Below, piece after piece: positions 8,726 to 17,758 of a stretch of 64,000 nt of DNA. The DNA is taken from assembly GCF_050459865.1 (NCBI RefSeq), contig NZ_JBCMNM010000023.1:1-64000 (forward strand). The letters run 5' to 3'. Positions within the stretch are counted from its first letter, which is position 1; every line of letters starts with the position of its first letter. The notes below the pieces were generated by a model that saw nothing but the letters and a program-made list of their open reading frames with translations, was not told the origin of the DNA and ran no database searches. Made by a program: the position numbers and the translations under genes. Source of the DNA: Rummeliibacillus pycnus_B. Lineage in GTDB: Bacteria; Bacillota; Bacilli; Bacillales_A; Planococcaceae.

Positions 8726-9142
8726 ATGGAGAAAAACTATCAAGAATTAGTAAAAAATCGAATTTTCTTTGGAGGAGCAGCTGATGCTGAAGCAGCTATT
8801 GCAAACGAAAATATTGATGTAGTAATTGATTTACGAGTAGCAGAGCCAGGGAAAGTAAATTATACACGAATTCATGCACCTCTTGCAGATGAGGAAGCAG
8901 AAATAGTACCATCTATTAAGAATGCGGTAAATGAAGTGATGAATGCTTATCATGATGACAAAAAGGTTTTCTTTCATTGTGGTAGCGGAAGTGGCCGTGC
9001 TGGCACGATGGCAACGGCAACGTTACTAGAACTTGGACAAGCGAAAACGGTAGAAGAAGCGGAACAAATAGCAAAAACAATTCGCTCGAAAGTAAATGTA
9101 CGAGAACCGATGAAAAAAGCATTACTAGAAATTTATGAATAA
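8726..9142 (+). CDS. Cys-dependent (dual-specificity-like) phosphatase
   Basis: 138 residues with the protein tyrosine/dual-specificity phosphatase P-loop HCGSGSGR (nucleophile C85, R91, the CX5R signature) and a candidate general acid D55 in APLADEE. The compact size matches bacterial small-molecule or dual-specificity phosphatases. It is the second gene of an operon with the PfkB kinase (2-base gap). The start ATG has GAGGGATAG just upstream, inside the kinase end. The substrate may be protein or sugar phosphate; the operon context favours the latter, as inference. Confidence 0.8.
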   Translation: MEKNYQELVKNRIFFGGAADAEAAIANENIDVVIDLRVAEPGKVNYTRIHAPLADEEAEIVPSIKNAVNEVMNAYHDDKKVFFHCGSGSGRAGTMATATLLELGQAKTVEEAEQIAKTIRSKVNVREPMKKALLEIYE

Positions 9143-9190
9143 ATCCGTATTTGAAAAAATAAATATAATGATTCTGTTATTACACGTTTA

Positions 9191-9243
9191 GTTGATTGGA
9201 GCGAAGATGGCTCCACCCACGGAAAGCTTCCATGGAAATCAAC
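9191..9243. repeat. Deletion derivative of the intergenic repeat family
   Basis: The segment begins GTTGATTGGAGCG and ends GGAAATCAAC, so GTTGATT/AATCAAC are inverted termini. The edge sequences (GGAGCGAAGA..., ...CGTGGAAAGC-like CACGGAAAGC) match the two ends of the complete element at 39412-39530, with the middle missing. No gene lies in 9143-9410. Confidence 0.5.
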
Positions 9244-9300
9244 AGTTTAATAGAAAAAAAAACGTAGAAAACGCGAATTTCTTCGAGTTTGTCTACAGTC

Positions 9301-9338
9301 AAAAGGAGTTGTACTTTACGGGTACAACTCCTTTTTGG
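9301..9338. terminator. Terminator after kinase-phosphatase operon
   Basis: 14-bp stem AAAAGGAGTTGTAC (9301-9314) / GTACAACTCCTTTT (9322-9335), loop 7, followed by T. It is usable on both strands and the YetF-like gene is convergent. Confidence 0.85.
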
Positions 9339-9410
9339 CATAAAAGAATGTCGATTCATTATTGTTATTTCCTGGGGAATTCTAGGGAATCATATATATT
9401 GATGGCTCAT

Positions 9411-10142
9411 TTACTCGGATTTGTCATTTTGGCTTGCTTTATTTTCTTCTCGAGTACATATATATAAAGAGCCATTAGGTTGAAGTTGTGCATAAAATAC
9501 TTCTTCGATATTTTCTATATTTTTTTTCTTAAGCTTTTTCATTAGTAAATCCTCTGTTAAATTCATTTCCTCCATTGTATTCCACACAATATGTCCATCC
9601 GCGATTACCTCAATAGGAATATGAGGTGGTATGGAAACGTCTGCTTTTACATCTTGTTTTGTAGATGATTGTTCTGCAGGTTTTTTTAAGATACTAAGTT
9701 GGCCATTTGTTTCTAATATTGCATAGTGAACATCTTGGATAGAGAAAACGGATTGCTCGCGAAGCATCATAAGAAGGTCATCCATGTGAAGTTTAGATGT
9801 TTTCATTGCTTGAACAGAAAGCTCACCGTTTTTAATAATAACAGTTGGGCTACCATCCACAATATTACGAAGTTTTGAGGATTTTAGTGCGACCATACTT
9901 GCGATAATTGTTAATATTACCCACCATATTAATGAAATCATACCATCAATAAATGGAGTTTCTTCCACTGAAGCGACTTGAGCTGCTGTAGACCCAATGG
10001 TAATACCGGTAATATAGTGGAAATAAGTGAGTTGGCTTAATTGTTTTTTACCGAGTAGACGTGCTAAAAAAAGCAATACTATAAAGGAAAGAGTTGTTCT
10101 AAGTATCATTTCCCAGAAGTTCACTTCAAAAAAGTTCTCCAT
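9411..10142 (-). CDS. DUF421 membrane protein, YetF-like
   Basis: 243 residues. Three N-terminal membrane helices (about 10-80, with GKKQLSQLTYFHYITGITIGS) and a cytoplasmic DUF421/YetF C-terminal domain (NIVDGSPTVIIKNGELSVQAMK, then MDDLLMMLREQSVF). B. subtilis has several paralogues of this family, connected with the spore and cell envelope, of unclear biochemical role. AGGAGTG lies before the ATG. It is divergent from the MFS gene. Confidence 0.85.
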   Translation of the reverse strand: MENFFEVNFWEMILRTTLSFIVLLFLARLLGKKQLSQLTYFHYITGITIGSTAAQVASVEETPFIDGMISLIWWVILTIIASMVALKSSKLRNIVDGSPTVIIKNGELSVQAMKTSKLHMDDLLMMLREQSVFSIQDVHYAILETNGQLSILKKPAEQSSTKQDVKADVSIPPHIPIEVIADGHIVWNTMEEMNLTEDLLMKKLKKKNIENIEEVFYAQLQPNGSLYICTREENKASQNDKSE

Positions 10143-10286
10143 TTTTTATTCACTCCTCTTTCTAATCGCAATTAGTATGAACAAGAAAAAAGGGAATATT
10201 CTCGTATTAAGTGATGAATAGTATTAAAAAATTGTTATAATTAAAATACTTAAAATATTGGAATTTAAAGGAAGTGAGAATTTATC

Positions 10287-11495
10287 GTGTCAACGACAAC
10301 AATGGCAAGGTCCACTTTAGGGAATCCTATTTATCCTATCATGGTTGCAATTGGGATTTGCCATCTATTTAATGATACGTTGCAGGCAGTAGTCCCTGCG
10401 ATGTTTCCAGTATTAGAAAAAGAAATTGGTTTAACATTTACACAATTAGGCCTCATTACGTTTGTATTAAATATGGTATCTTCTGTATTACAACCAGTTG
10501 TTGGTTTTTTTAGTGATCGTAATCCCAAACCATATGCACTGCCACTAGGAATGTCTTGTACATTTGTAGGTCTTTTGGGAATTGCTATTGCTTCGAATTA
10601 TTGGATGATTCTATTGTCTGTTATTTTTTTAGGTTTAGGTTCTGCTATTTTCCATCCAGAAGGTTCAAAAGTTAGCTTTATGGCAGCGGGATCAAAACGG
10701 GGACTATCTCAATCCATTTACCAAGTTGGTGGAAACTCTGGACAAGCATTAGCACCACTGATTAGCGCATTTGTTCTTGTACCATTTGGTCAAATTGGTG
10801 CAGCTTGGTTTTTAATCGTAGCAGCTGTTGGAATTCTTCTGCTGTCAAGAATATCTGTATGGTATAAAAAACAATTAGAAGAAGAAAGTGTAGCAAAAAC
10901 AAAAAAAGTATTGGTTTCTAATTTGCCTACTTTATCGAAAAAGCAAATAGGAATTGCGATTGGTCTATTAATGGGAGTTATTTTTATCCGCTCATTTTAT
11001 GTTACGAATATGACCAACTTTTATATATTTTATTTAATGGATAAATATCATTTAACGATTCAAAAAGGTCAATTATTGATCTTTATCTTCCTTGCAATTG
11101 GCGCTGTTGGAACATTCTTTGGTGGTCCAATGGCTGATCGAATGGGGAGAAAAAATGTGATATTGTTATCATTTTTAGTTCCAATGCCATTAGCACTTAT
11201 GCTGCCATATATACCTTTATGGTTAGTTATAATATTTCTTGCTGTAATAGGATTTTTCATTATGTTAAGTTTTTCTGTTACGGTTATTTACGCTCAAGAA
11301 TTGGTGCCAAGTAAAGTTGGTACGATGGCTGGTTTAACGGTGGGACTTGCCTTTGGCATGGGCGCCATTGGTTCAGTTGTTATTGGTATGATGATGGACC
11401 ATTATGGAATTTTAACTACGATGATTTTTATTTCAGTGTTACCCATTTTTTCATTTGTTGCATTTTGGCTCCCTGCGGATCATAAAACAGCATAG
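10287..11495 (+). CDS. MFS transporter, fosmidomycin-resistance (Fsr) type
   Basis: 402 residues with twelve predicted helices. N-terminal GICHLFNDTLQAVVPAMFPVLE and the loop GFFSDRNPKP match the Fsr-like MFS efflux group. The start is GTG with AAAGGAAGTGAG upstream. Substrate is uncertain; Fsr homologues export fosmidomycin and other small molecules. Monocistronic by position. Helix content and length are normal for a complete MFS protein. Confidence 0.85.
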   Translation: MSTTTMARSTLGNPIYPIMVAIGICHLFNDTLQAVVPAMFPVLEKEIGLTFTQLGLITFVLNMVSSVLQPVVGFFSDRNPKPYALPLGMSCTFVGLLGIAIASNYWMILLSVIFLGLGSAIFHPEGSKVSFMAAGSKRGLSQSIYQVGGNSGQALAPLISAFVLVPFGQIGAAWFLIVAAVGILLLSRISVWYKKQLEEESVAKTKKVLVSNLPTLSKKQIGIAIGLLMGVIFIRSFYVTNMTNFYIFYLMDKYHLTIQKGQLLIFIFLAIGAVGTFFGGPMADRMGRKNVILLSFLVPMPLALMLPYIPLWLVIIFLAVIGFFIMLSFSVTVIYAQELVPSKVGTMAGLTVGLAFGMGAIGSVVIGMMMDHYGILTTMIFISVLPIFSFVAFWLPADHKTA

Positions 11496-11659
11496 GAATT
11501 GCAAAATAAAGTTTCGATAGAGAAAACAGGATATTTTTTCGTCGAAGCTTTTCTTTTTTGTTGTGGACGTTTCGACACAAAACCGTAAAATTATTGGTCA
11601 AACGATTTAAAAAAATTTCAATGACAAGTTTTCAATAAAAAAAGCATAGGATAAGCAGT

Positions 11660-12337
11660 ATGAATAAATATGGAAGGTGGAATCCTGTGTATAATCAAAA
11701 CGTTCACCAAAAGCCATGTGATCCATTACGTATCATAACTGTAAAGGGAAATGGAGAAGTTACTGCTACTCCAAATTATGTCCAACTTCAGGTGGAAGTT
11801 ATTACGAATGGTAAAACGGTGAGTGATGCAGCGGGAGAAAATGCTGTGACGATGGATCGTGTTATTCAATCGCTTTTGGCACTTGGCATCCCACGAGAAG
11901 ATATACAAACAGCATCTTATACTATTTCTCCAAAATATGACTATATTGAAGGTAAACAAGTTTTTAGAGGATATGAAGTAACGAATACCATTACTGTAAA
12001 GATAAGAGATGTTAGTCAAGTAGGTACTGTCATAGATACTGCAGTAAAAAACGGTGCAAATAGTGTTTCGGGAATTCAATTCAAAGTTGAACATTCAGAA
12101 CAGTATTATCATGAGGCTTTATCTTTGGCCCTTCGAGATGCACAATCAAAAGCAAATACGATAGCTGAGACAATGCACTTACATAATCCCCCAACACCAA
12201 TTGAGATTATCGAAGAGGGAGCTAATGAGCCTATATTATACAAATCCGCTGCTTTCGCGAGTCAGAGTGTTACAACACCAATTGAACAAGGGGTAATAAC
12301 AATTAGTGCAATATTAAGAGTTAAATTTCAATACTAA
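11660..12337 (+). CDS. SIMPL domain (DUF541) protein
   Basis: 225 residues of one SIMPL domain: ITVKGNGEVTATPNYVQLQ near the N terminus, GIPREDIQTASYTISPKYDY centrally, and a C-terminal strand pattern GVITISAILRVKFQY. No signal peptide is visible, unlike many family members. The start is uncertain: ATG at 11660 has a weak site, while GTG at 11687 has AGGTGG 8 bases upstream and would remove nine residues. A TTTCGACACAAAA motif (reverse complement of a Spo0A-like box) lies at 11570-11582. Role unknown; some relatives are linked to oxidative stress. Confidence 0.82.
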   Translation: MNKYGRWNPVYNQNVHQKPCDPLRIITVKGNGEVTATPNYVQLQVEVITNGKTVSDAAGENAVTMDRVIQSLLALGIPREDIQTASYTISPKYDYIEGKQVFRGYEVTNTITVKIRDVSQVGTVIDTAVKNGANSVSGIQFKVEHSEQYYHEALSLALRDAQSKANTIAETMHLHNPPTPIEIIEEGANEPILYKSAAFASQSVTTPIEQGVITISAILRVKFQY

Positions 12338-12417
12338 TGATGTTGGTAAATTCGTTCTATATTTTTTTCTTACGACTACATTAAAATATAGGACAGACTG
12401 AACAAGGTGGAGATGAC

Positions 12418-13716
12418 ATGGCAAAGAAAATGGGTTTTATAGCTCTAGTGTTGTATGCGATATATGCTGTAGGAATGTATTTTTATATTTTCCATAGTGG
12501 TAGTGGAGAGATACCTGCAGCATTGAAGGGGACTGTTGCAGACCCAGCAGTATTTATGACACAACACGAATTATTGTTGAGCGAGGAATTTTCAAAAATT
12601 AGAAATTTCCTATTTTTTGTAGCGACACCATTTGAGTGGCTAATCTATTTATTTGTTTTACTTGCTGGTCTTTCTCAATTGTTTGAAAAATGGTCAGTTT
12701 CGCGTGCTAAGTCAACACTTTTCCAAACGATCATTTATGTATTTTGGCTATCACTTCTTATGTATATCGTATTATGGCCATTGGATTTTTACAGATATCA
12801 TTTAAGTAAAGACTATGGGATAAGCACTCAGACTTTTCCTTCATGGATGAAGGATGGATTAATTGATTTTGGGGTTAATTTTGTAACGTCAGTAATAGTA
12901 ATGACAGTTGTTTATTGGCTAATTAAAAAAAGCACAAAGAGATGGTGGCTATATGCTTGGCTGTTATCCATTCCGTTTTCAATTTTTGTCATGTTTGTGC
13001 AACCGGTAGTAATTGACCCTTTATATAATGATTTTTATCCATTACAAAATAAAGAATTAGAAGCCAAAATTCTAGCATTAGCAGACCAAGCGAATATTCC
13101 ATCGGACCATGTCTATGAAGTAAATATGGCAGAAAAGACGAATGCTATGAATGCCTATGTTACAGGAATCGGAAGGAATTCGCGAATTGTATTATGGGAT
13201 ACGACATTAAATCGATTAACAGATAGAGAAATTCTTTTCATCATGGCACATGAAATGGGGCACTATGTAGAAAAGCATATTTATATCGGAATAGCTTGTT
13301 ATATACTACTATCATTTGTTGGTCTTTGGCTTGCAGCGAAAATGATGAATTGGATTATTGCACGTTATGGAAAAGCATTAAAAATTAACAAAATAGGCAA
13401 TCTTCGTTCGATGCCATTATTTTTACTAGTTACCTCTTTTCTGTTATTTGCATCTAGTCCGTTATCGAATTATATTTCGAGATATCAGGAATCAAGAGCC
13501 GACAACTATGCACTAGAATTAACAGGAGATCATATGGCAGCTGTTACCTCATTCCAAAAGCTTACGAAGGCTGGTTTAAGTGAAGTAAATCCACCACTCC
13601 TTGTAAAATGGTTCCGTTATACACATCCACCGATGTTAGAAAGAATTTATAAGGTATATGATAAAAATCAAGATGTAGAGCAAGAGAAAAAAGAAGAACG
13701 AAAGAAAAATAAATAG
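12418..13716 (+). CDS. M48 family (STE24/CAAX-type) membrane metallopeptidase
   Basis: 432 residues with N-terminal and central membrane helices and the zinc motif HEMGH (H278, E279, H282) within IMAHEMGHYVEKH. A downstream QESRADNYALE supplies the third zinc ligand (Glu). The overall layout matches CAAX prenyl protease 1 (Ste24)-like proteins. In bacteria these act in membrane-protein quality control; prenylated substrates are not expected. AAGGTGG lies before the ATG. A long perfect terminator follows. C-terminal lysine/glutamate-rich tail. Confidence 0.9.
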   Translation: MAKKMGFIALVLYAIYAVGMYFYIFHSGSGEIPAALKGTVADPAVFMTQHELLLSEEFSKIRNFLFFVATPFEWLIYLFVLLAGLSQLFEKWSVSRAKSTLFQTIIYVFWLSLLMYIVLWPLDFYRYHLSKDYGISTQTFPSWMKDGLIDFGVNFVTSVIVMTVVYWLIKKSTKRWWLYAWLLSIPFSIFVMFVQPVVIDPLYNDFYPLQNKELEAKILALADQANIPSDHVYEVNMAEKTNAMNAYVTGIGRNSRIVLWDTTLNRLTDREILFIMAHEMGHYVEKHIYIGIACYILLSFVGLWLAAKMMNWIIARYGKALKINKIGNLRSMPLFLLVTSFLLFASSPLSNYISRYQESRADNYALELTGDHMAAVTSFQKLTKAGLSEVNPPLLVKWFRYTHPPMLERIYKVYDKNQDVEQEKKEERKKNK

Positions 13717-13718
13717 AC

Positions 13719-13766
13719 AAAGGCTGTTCAAGAGTAACTATGTAAACTCTTGAACAGCCTTTTTTA
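13719..13766 (+). terminator. Terminator after M48 gene
   Basis: 17-bp stem: AAAGGCTGTTCAAGAGT-type arm (13719-13735) against ACTCTTGAACAGCCTTT (13746-13762), then TTTT. Confidence 0.92.
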
Positions 13767-13796
13767 AAGGTGTGGAATATGAATTATGTTAGAATC

Positions 13797-13836
13797 AGCA
13801 TCGCTTTCCGATGGCGAACAGCCGAGCCCTTTGCCC
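13797..13836. repeat. Possible fragment of the intergenic repeat family
   Basis: CGCTTTCCGATGGC resembles the reverse complement of the right end of the complete element at 39412-39530 (GCGCTTTCCACGGGC). The local GC content is higher than the surroundings. It is short, so the assignment is weak. Confidence 0.3.
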
Positions 13837-13914
13837 AATAGCCACATCATTTTATAAGAAATACACGCAATGATAAAATAATGACTAGATAGAAGCTAGG
13901 AGGGAAAATTCTAT

Positions 13915-14532
13915 ATGAAGCTGGCTATTTTAGGAGCAACTGGAAGAGTTGGTGGCGAAATGGTACGTTTGGCATTGCAAGATGGACATGAAGTAAAAGC
14001 ACTTGTACGTACACCATCAAAATTAAAAAACCATGCCAATTTAATCATTCTTCAGGGAAATGTATTTAATGAAGAAGATATTGAAAATACAGTTATTGGT
14101 GCCGATGTAGTAATTAGTGCATTAGGTACAGATCGAACAACAACCTTATCAGAAGGTATTCCACATATTATTTCCACGATGAAGAAACATCATATAAAAA
14201 GAATCGTCACTATAGGCACGGCAGGAATTTTAGATAGCCGTACGGAACCTGGAAAATTCCGATTTCAATCGAGTGAATCCAAACAGAAATTAACATTTGC
14301 TGCTGAGGAACACGCCAAAGTGTATAAAATGCTAGCAGAATCAAATGTGGATTGGACAATCGTATGCCCAACCTACTTACCAGACGGAGAAGCATTAGGA
14401 AAATATCGAATAGAAAAAAATAAATTACCTTTGAATGGGGAAAAGATAACAGTAGGTGATACTGCCAAATTTGCGTATGAAGAATGCTTCAAACAACAAT
14501 TCTTATATACAAGGGTAGGGCTCGCTTATTAA
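13915..14532 (+). CDS. NAD(P)-binding oxidoreductase, NmrA/BLVRB-like
   Basis: 205 residues, atypical SDR with the dinucleotide motif GATGRVGGE at the N terminus and ALVRTPSKL following beta-2, where Arg suggests NADPH preference. It lacks the classical YxxxK pair and resembles B. subtilis YwnB-type and flavin-reductase-like proteins. TAGGAGG lies before the ATG. A short gap of 32 bases separates it from the ankyrin gene, suggesting co-transcription. Substrate unknown. Confidence 0.82.
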   Translation: MKLAILGATGRVGGEMVRLALQDGHEVKALVRTPSKLKNHANLIILQGNVFNEEDIENTVIGADVVISALGTDRTTTLSEGIPHIISTMKKHHIKRIVTIGTAGILDSRTEPGKFRFQSSESKQKLTFAAEEHAKVYKMLAESNVDWTIVCPTYLPDGEALGKYRIEKNKLPLNGEKITVGDTAKFAYEECFKQQFLYTRVGLAY

Positions 14533-14564
14533 GGAACAGAGCAGATGGGGAATGAGGAGAGTAC

Positions 14565-15233
14565 ATGAAAAAAAGTCATAAAGCTGCAATGGCTGCACTA
14601 TCTTTAGGCTTTGCATTAATGAAATATACCAAAGGTAAAGATGGGCAAATGACGCTCTTGAACGCTGTTCATAAACAAGATTTATATGCAGTAAAAAAAC
14701 TGATAAGAGCCGGTGCGGATTTAGATCAACAAAATGACAGTGGCCGTACTCCTCTGATGATTGCTACATATAACAATGATGTAGATATCGCTAAAATGTT
14801 AATAGATATTGGGGCCGACGTGAATATTCAAGACGATTTGCAAAATACCCCATTTTTATATGCTGCAGCAGAAGGATACTTGAATATTTTGAAACTCATG
14901 ATACAATCAGGTGCTGACCCTACTGTTACAGATCGCTATGGTAGCACAGCTTTAATACCAGCTGCTGAACATGGCAATCTAGAGGTCTTAAAGTTGTTAT
15001 TAAACAAAACAGAAATTGATGTAAATCACATAAATAATTTAGGATGGACAGCATTACTCGAAGCAATTATTTTAGGCGATGGGGGTAAAAAATATCAAGA
15101 ATGCGTACAAATGTTACTGCAACACCAAGCAAATCCGAATATTGCAGATAAAGATGGTGTAACACCAATCGAACATGCAGAAAAACTGGGTTATAAAGAA
15201 ATTGAAATATTATTGAAGAACTACAAATACTAA
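14565..15233 (+). CDS. Ankyrin repeat protein
   Basis: 222 residues. A short hydrophobic N terminus (about 5-22, AAMAALSLGFALMKY), which may be an anchor or uncleaved signal, is followed by five to six ankyrin repeats (for example TPLMIATYNNDVDIAKMLI and TPFLYAAAEGYLNILKLM). Ankyrin repeats mediate protein contacts. It follows the NAD-binding protein closely and has GAGGAGAG before its ATG, so the two are probably one operon. A hairpin terminator follows. No enzymatic domain is visible. Confidence 0.88.
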   Translation: MKKSHKAAMAALSLGFALMKYTKGKDGQMTLLNAVHKQDLYAVKKLIRAGADLDQQNDSGRTPLMIATYNNDVDIAKMLIDIGADVNIQDDLQNTPFLYAAAEGYLNILKLMIQSGADPTVTDRYGSTALIPAAEHGNLEVLKLLLNKTEIDVNHINNLGWTALLEAIILGDGGKKYQECVQMLLQHQANPNIADKDGVTPIEHAEKLGYKEIEILLKNYKY

Positions 15234-15240
15234 AGTGCAG

Positions 15241-15273
15241 AACTTACCTAATAGCAGGTGAGTTTTGTTTTTT
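15241..15273 (+). terminator. Terminator after ankyrin gene
   Basis: AACTTACCT (15241-15249) pairs with AGGTGAGTT (15256-15264), one G-T wobble, followed by a T-rich tract. Confidence 0.75.
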
Positions 15274-15449
15274 TATATGGAAACTGAAAAATGAAAAAAC
15301 TGTGAATATTGTAATAAACCAAAGTAATAGCAAAGTAATAGTGAAAAATTCTCTAGTCGCATGTCACAATTATTGATAGAATAATCATAATGCTTTTAAG
15401 TATTATTCAATTTGGTCGAAAATTTGAAAAGGGGGCCCTTTAAAAGGAC

Positions 15450-16772
15450 ATGAAGGAACATGAGAGTTGGCCTTTACTATCTGTGTCATTCAATGAGCAT
15501 GATACGCAGAATGACCAAAGAAATCTAGAAAGTAAATTAAATTTCAAAAAAATAGAAAAAATAAAAGAACAATATAAACAAGATGCCGAAAATAGATTGC
15601 CTCAACATTTTTCTGCTAATAAGCGCATGAAAGTGCAAGCACTAACAAAGGAAGAAATTGAATCAAATGGTTTACCTAAGGAAATTTTTTGGAAAATGGT
15701 TGAATTCAATGTTAGTGCAAGAGGTGGATTATCGTTTGAAAGAATTGCTGCTATTAGCGAACATATAAATTTTTTAGCTTCTGAATATTGCACATATAAA
15801 GCCCGAATTCATCGTGATTTTGAAGGGAAAGAGAAAGAACAACAGCTTAAGAAATTAAATGACATTTTAGGTCGTGGCTTTGAACGTCTCTTAAATGCTT
15901 ATGTTGAAACAGTAGGCACCTTCTTTGAGAGAAATGAGATCAATGATGAAAAAGAGTTAATGAGAAAGTCAATTACCGCTCTATATGAACGTAAAATACA
16001 ACAATACGAACAATTTATCGGAATCTATCCTGATTATGCTTATATTAAAGGCACCAAAGATGAATGGCTTGAAAGAGATTCATACTTTATGGGAGACATT
16101 CTCCGTTTGGTAGTATCTAAGGTCTATTCTCAATGTATTTTATTACCTGAGGATTTATATACTCCTAATGATTTAGCGGCCGCAGGAGCTTTCTATCACT
16201 CTGCCCATAAATGGCTTATCAATCAGAAATCAACGGCTGTTAGCGAAGAACAACTTGGAGTAGAACTGGGCTATTTGGGTATGAAATTAGAGGTTCTATC
16301 ACGTAAAGAAGATCTATCTCTACGTTTGAAAGAAAAACTAAGCAAAGTCTATCAATCATTTACACTGTATAAAATTGAAGATATTAATAAACGTCAAGAA
16401 GAGTCCAAACATTATCCATACACACGTCAAAATAATAAATACGCAAAATTAGATGAGCGTGTTATATTGCATTGGGCAACTATTATGCGTAGTCATATAC
16501 AAGAAGAAAATATTAAATCTGTTTTTCTGGAAGTTTTACCAGCTGCATTTGCAGAATTCCAGAAGAAAGTGGAAGCTGGTAGCCTGCTTGAGCGCTATCA
16601 GGAGCAAAATGATTGGGATGAATTTTATGCGGATGCAGAGTTTATTTCTTATCCTGCAGGTAAACCAGATGCCTTCCATTTCAATACAATGATTGAAGAT
16701 TGGAATCGTTTTGTCGAGAAAATGGCAGTACATCCATCAATGATTTTCACTACTGGGAAAATATTTGACTAA
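15450..16772 (+). CDS. Hypothetical soluble protein, 440 residues
   Basis: I do not recognise this protein. It has no signal peptide or membrane segment, is rich in charged residues, and is predicted mostly helical. The N-terminal 70 residues are polar (LNFKKIEKIKEQYKQDAE); the rest carries repeated helix-like stretches such as EKEQQLKKLNDILGRGFERLL. The ending FNTMIEDWNRFVEKMAVHPSMIF is distinctive. The start is supported by frame only; AGGGGGCCC lies about 20 bases upstream and the site before the ATG is weak. Monocistronic, with its own terminator at 16804. Confidence 0.7.
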   Translation: MKEHESWPLLSVSFNEHDTQNDQRNLESKLNFKKIEKIKEQYKQDAENRLPQHFSANKRMKVQALTKEEIESNGLPKEIFWKMVEFNVSARGGLSFERIAAISEHINFLASEYCTYKARIHRDFEGKEKEQQLKKLNDILGRGFERLLNAYVETVGTFFERNEINDEKELMRKSITALYERKIQQYEQFIGIYPDYAYIKGTKDEWLERDSYFMGDILRLVVSKVYSQCILLPEDLYTPNDLAAAGAFYHSAHKWLINQKSTAVSEEQLGVELGYLGMKLEVLSRKEDLSLRLKEKLSKVYQSFTLYKIEDINKRQEESKHYPYTRQNNKYAKLDERVILHWATIMRSHIQEENIKSVFLEVLPAAFAEFQKKVEAGSLLERYQEQNDWDEFYADAEFISYPAGKPDAFHFNTMIEDWNRFVEKMAVHPSMIFTTGKIFD

Positions 16773-16803
16773 TCTATGATAGATATTAACGGGATTATCA
16801 TAT

Positions 16804-16842
16804 AAACCTGTGGGTACTAATTGTACCCATAGGTTTTTTCCA
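16804..16842 (+). terminator. Terminator after hypothetical gene
   Basis: AACCTGTGGGTAC (16804-16816) pairs with GTACCCATAGGTT (16823-16835), then a T run. Confidence 0.9.
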
Positions 16843-16975
16843 TAATATGAAAAGAACTTAATTAATTTACGCTATAATTAAAGAGCTTATATAAGGAGTT
16901 CATACATTCAGTAAGTAAGTCTGATACTGATTGTTAATCTAGGATGACAAACTATACACAAAGTAGGGTGTAAAA

Positions 16976-17713
16976 ATGGAATTTTTGGTTTTTATGATCA
17001 TTGGATTCTTGGGGAATTTTATCGGGGTATTATGTGGTGGTGGAGGGCTAATTACTTTACCGACAATGCTTCTAATGGGGTTACCTACTCATTCTGCAAT
17101 TGGAGCAAATAAAGTTTCAAATACTGTTAGTTCTTTTACAAGCTTTCTTGTTATTTTCAAAGAAAAAGAGATAACATTAAAAGAATCGTTTACTGTTCTT
17201 ATTATGTGTTTGGTCGGTGGGGCTCTTGGTGGAGTCATCGCTTCACTTTTAAGCGATGGCACATTAACAATGATCGCTATTATATTACTGGCCTTCGCAT
17301 TTGTTACTTCTTTTTTTAGTAAAAGTGATTTTGATGGAGATGCTCTATTTAAGCTTAATAAACTAACAGTTCCTTCATTGCTAGGAATTAGTATGTATGA
17401 TGGTATGTTCGGTCCAGGTAGTGGCACGCTACAAATGTATTTATATGCACATGAAAAAATTGCTTATATTCGTGCTGTTGGACTTACAAGGGTAGGGGCG
17501 TTTGCAGGTTGCTTCGGTTCAGCGATTTCTTACATTGCTACAGGAAAGATTATGTGGGGTTTAACCATTGCTTTAATGATTGGCGCAACAATTGGAGCTC
17601 AGGTTGCTGTGCGTGTAGCACGAAAAATGAACACCAAATATGTAAATACACTATTAAGAATGATTACCCTTATTTTAATCATACAAATTGCAATTAGTTA
17701 TTATAGAGGATAG
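16976..17713 (+). CDS. TSUP family (TauE/SafE) anion exporter
   Basis: 245 residues with about eight membrane helices. The N-terminal GFLGNFIGVLCGGGGLITLPTML and the second-repeat motif GMFGPGSGTLQMYL are characteristic of the TauE/SafE (TSUP) family, which exports sulfite, sulfonates or other sulfur-containing or organic anions. Single gene; a bidirectional hairpin separates it from the convergent AlaX-type gene. No sulfur gene is adjacent, so substrate is undetermined. Confidence 0.88.
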   Translation: MEFLVFMIIGFLGNFIGVLCGGGGLITLPTMLLMGLPTHSAIGANKVSNTVSSFTSFLVIFKEKEITLKESFTVLIMCLVGGALGGVIASLLSDGTLTMIAIILLAFAFVTSFFSKSDFDGDALFKLNKLTVPSLLGISMYDGMFGPGSGTLQMYLYAHEKIAYIRAVGLTRVGAFAGCFGSAISYIATGKIMWGLTIALMIGATIGAQVAVRVARKMNTKYVNTLLRMITLILIIQIAISYYRG

Positions 17714-17718
17714 ATGAT

Positions 17719-17758
17719 AAAAGGACGTTTCTTATAATAGAGGAAACGTCCTTTTATA
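17719..17758. terminator. Bidirectional terminator
   Basis: 13-bp stem AAAAGGACGTTTC (17719-17731) / GAAACGTCCTTTT (17743-17755), between convergent genes. Confidence 0.9.

Noticed and set aside
9192..9467. 91-codon plus-strand frame after the phosphatase gene
   Set aside because: It runs through the repeat remnant and the terminator hairpin, overlaps the end of the YetF-like gene, and has no binding site.
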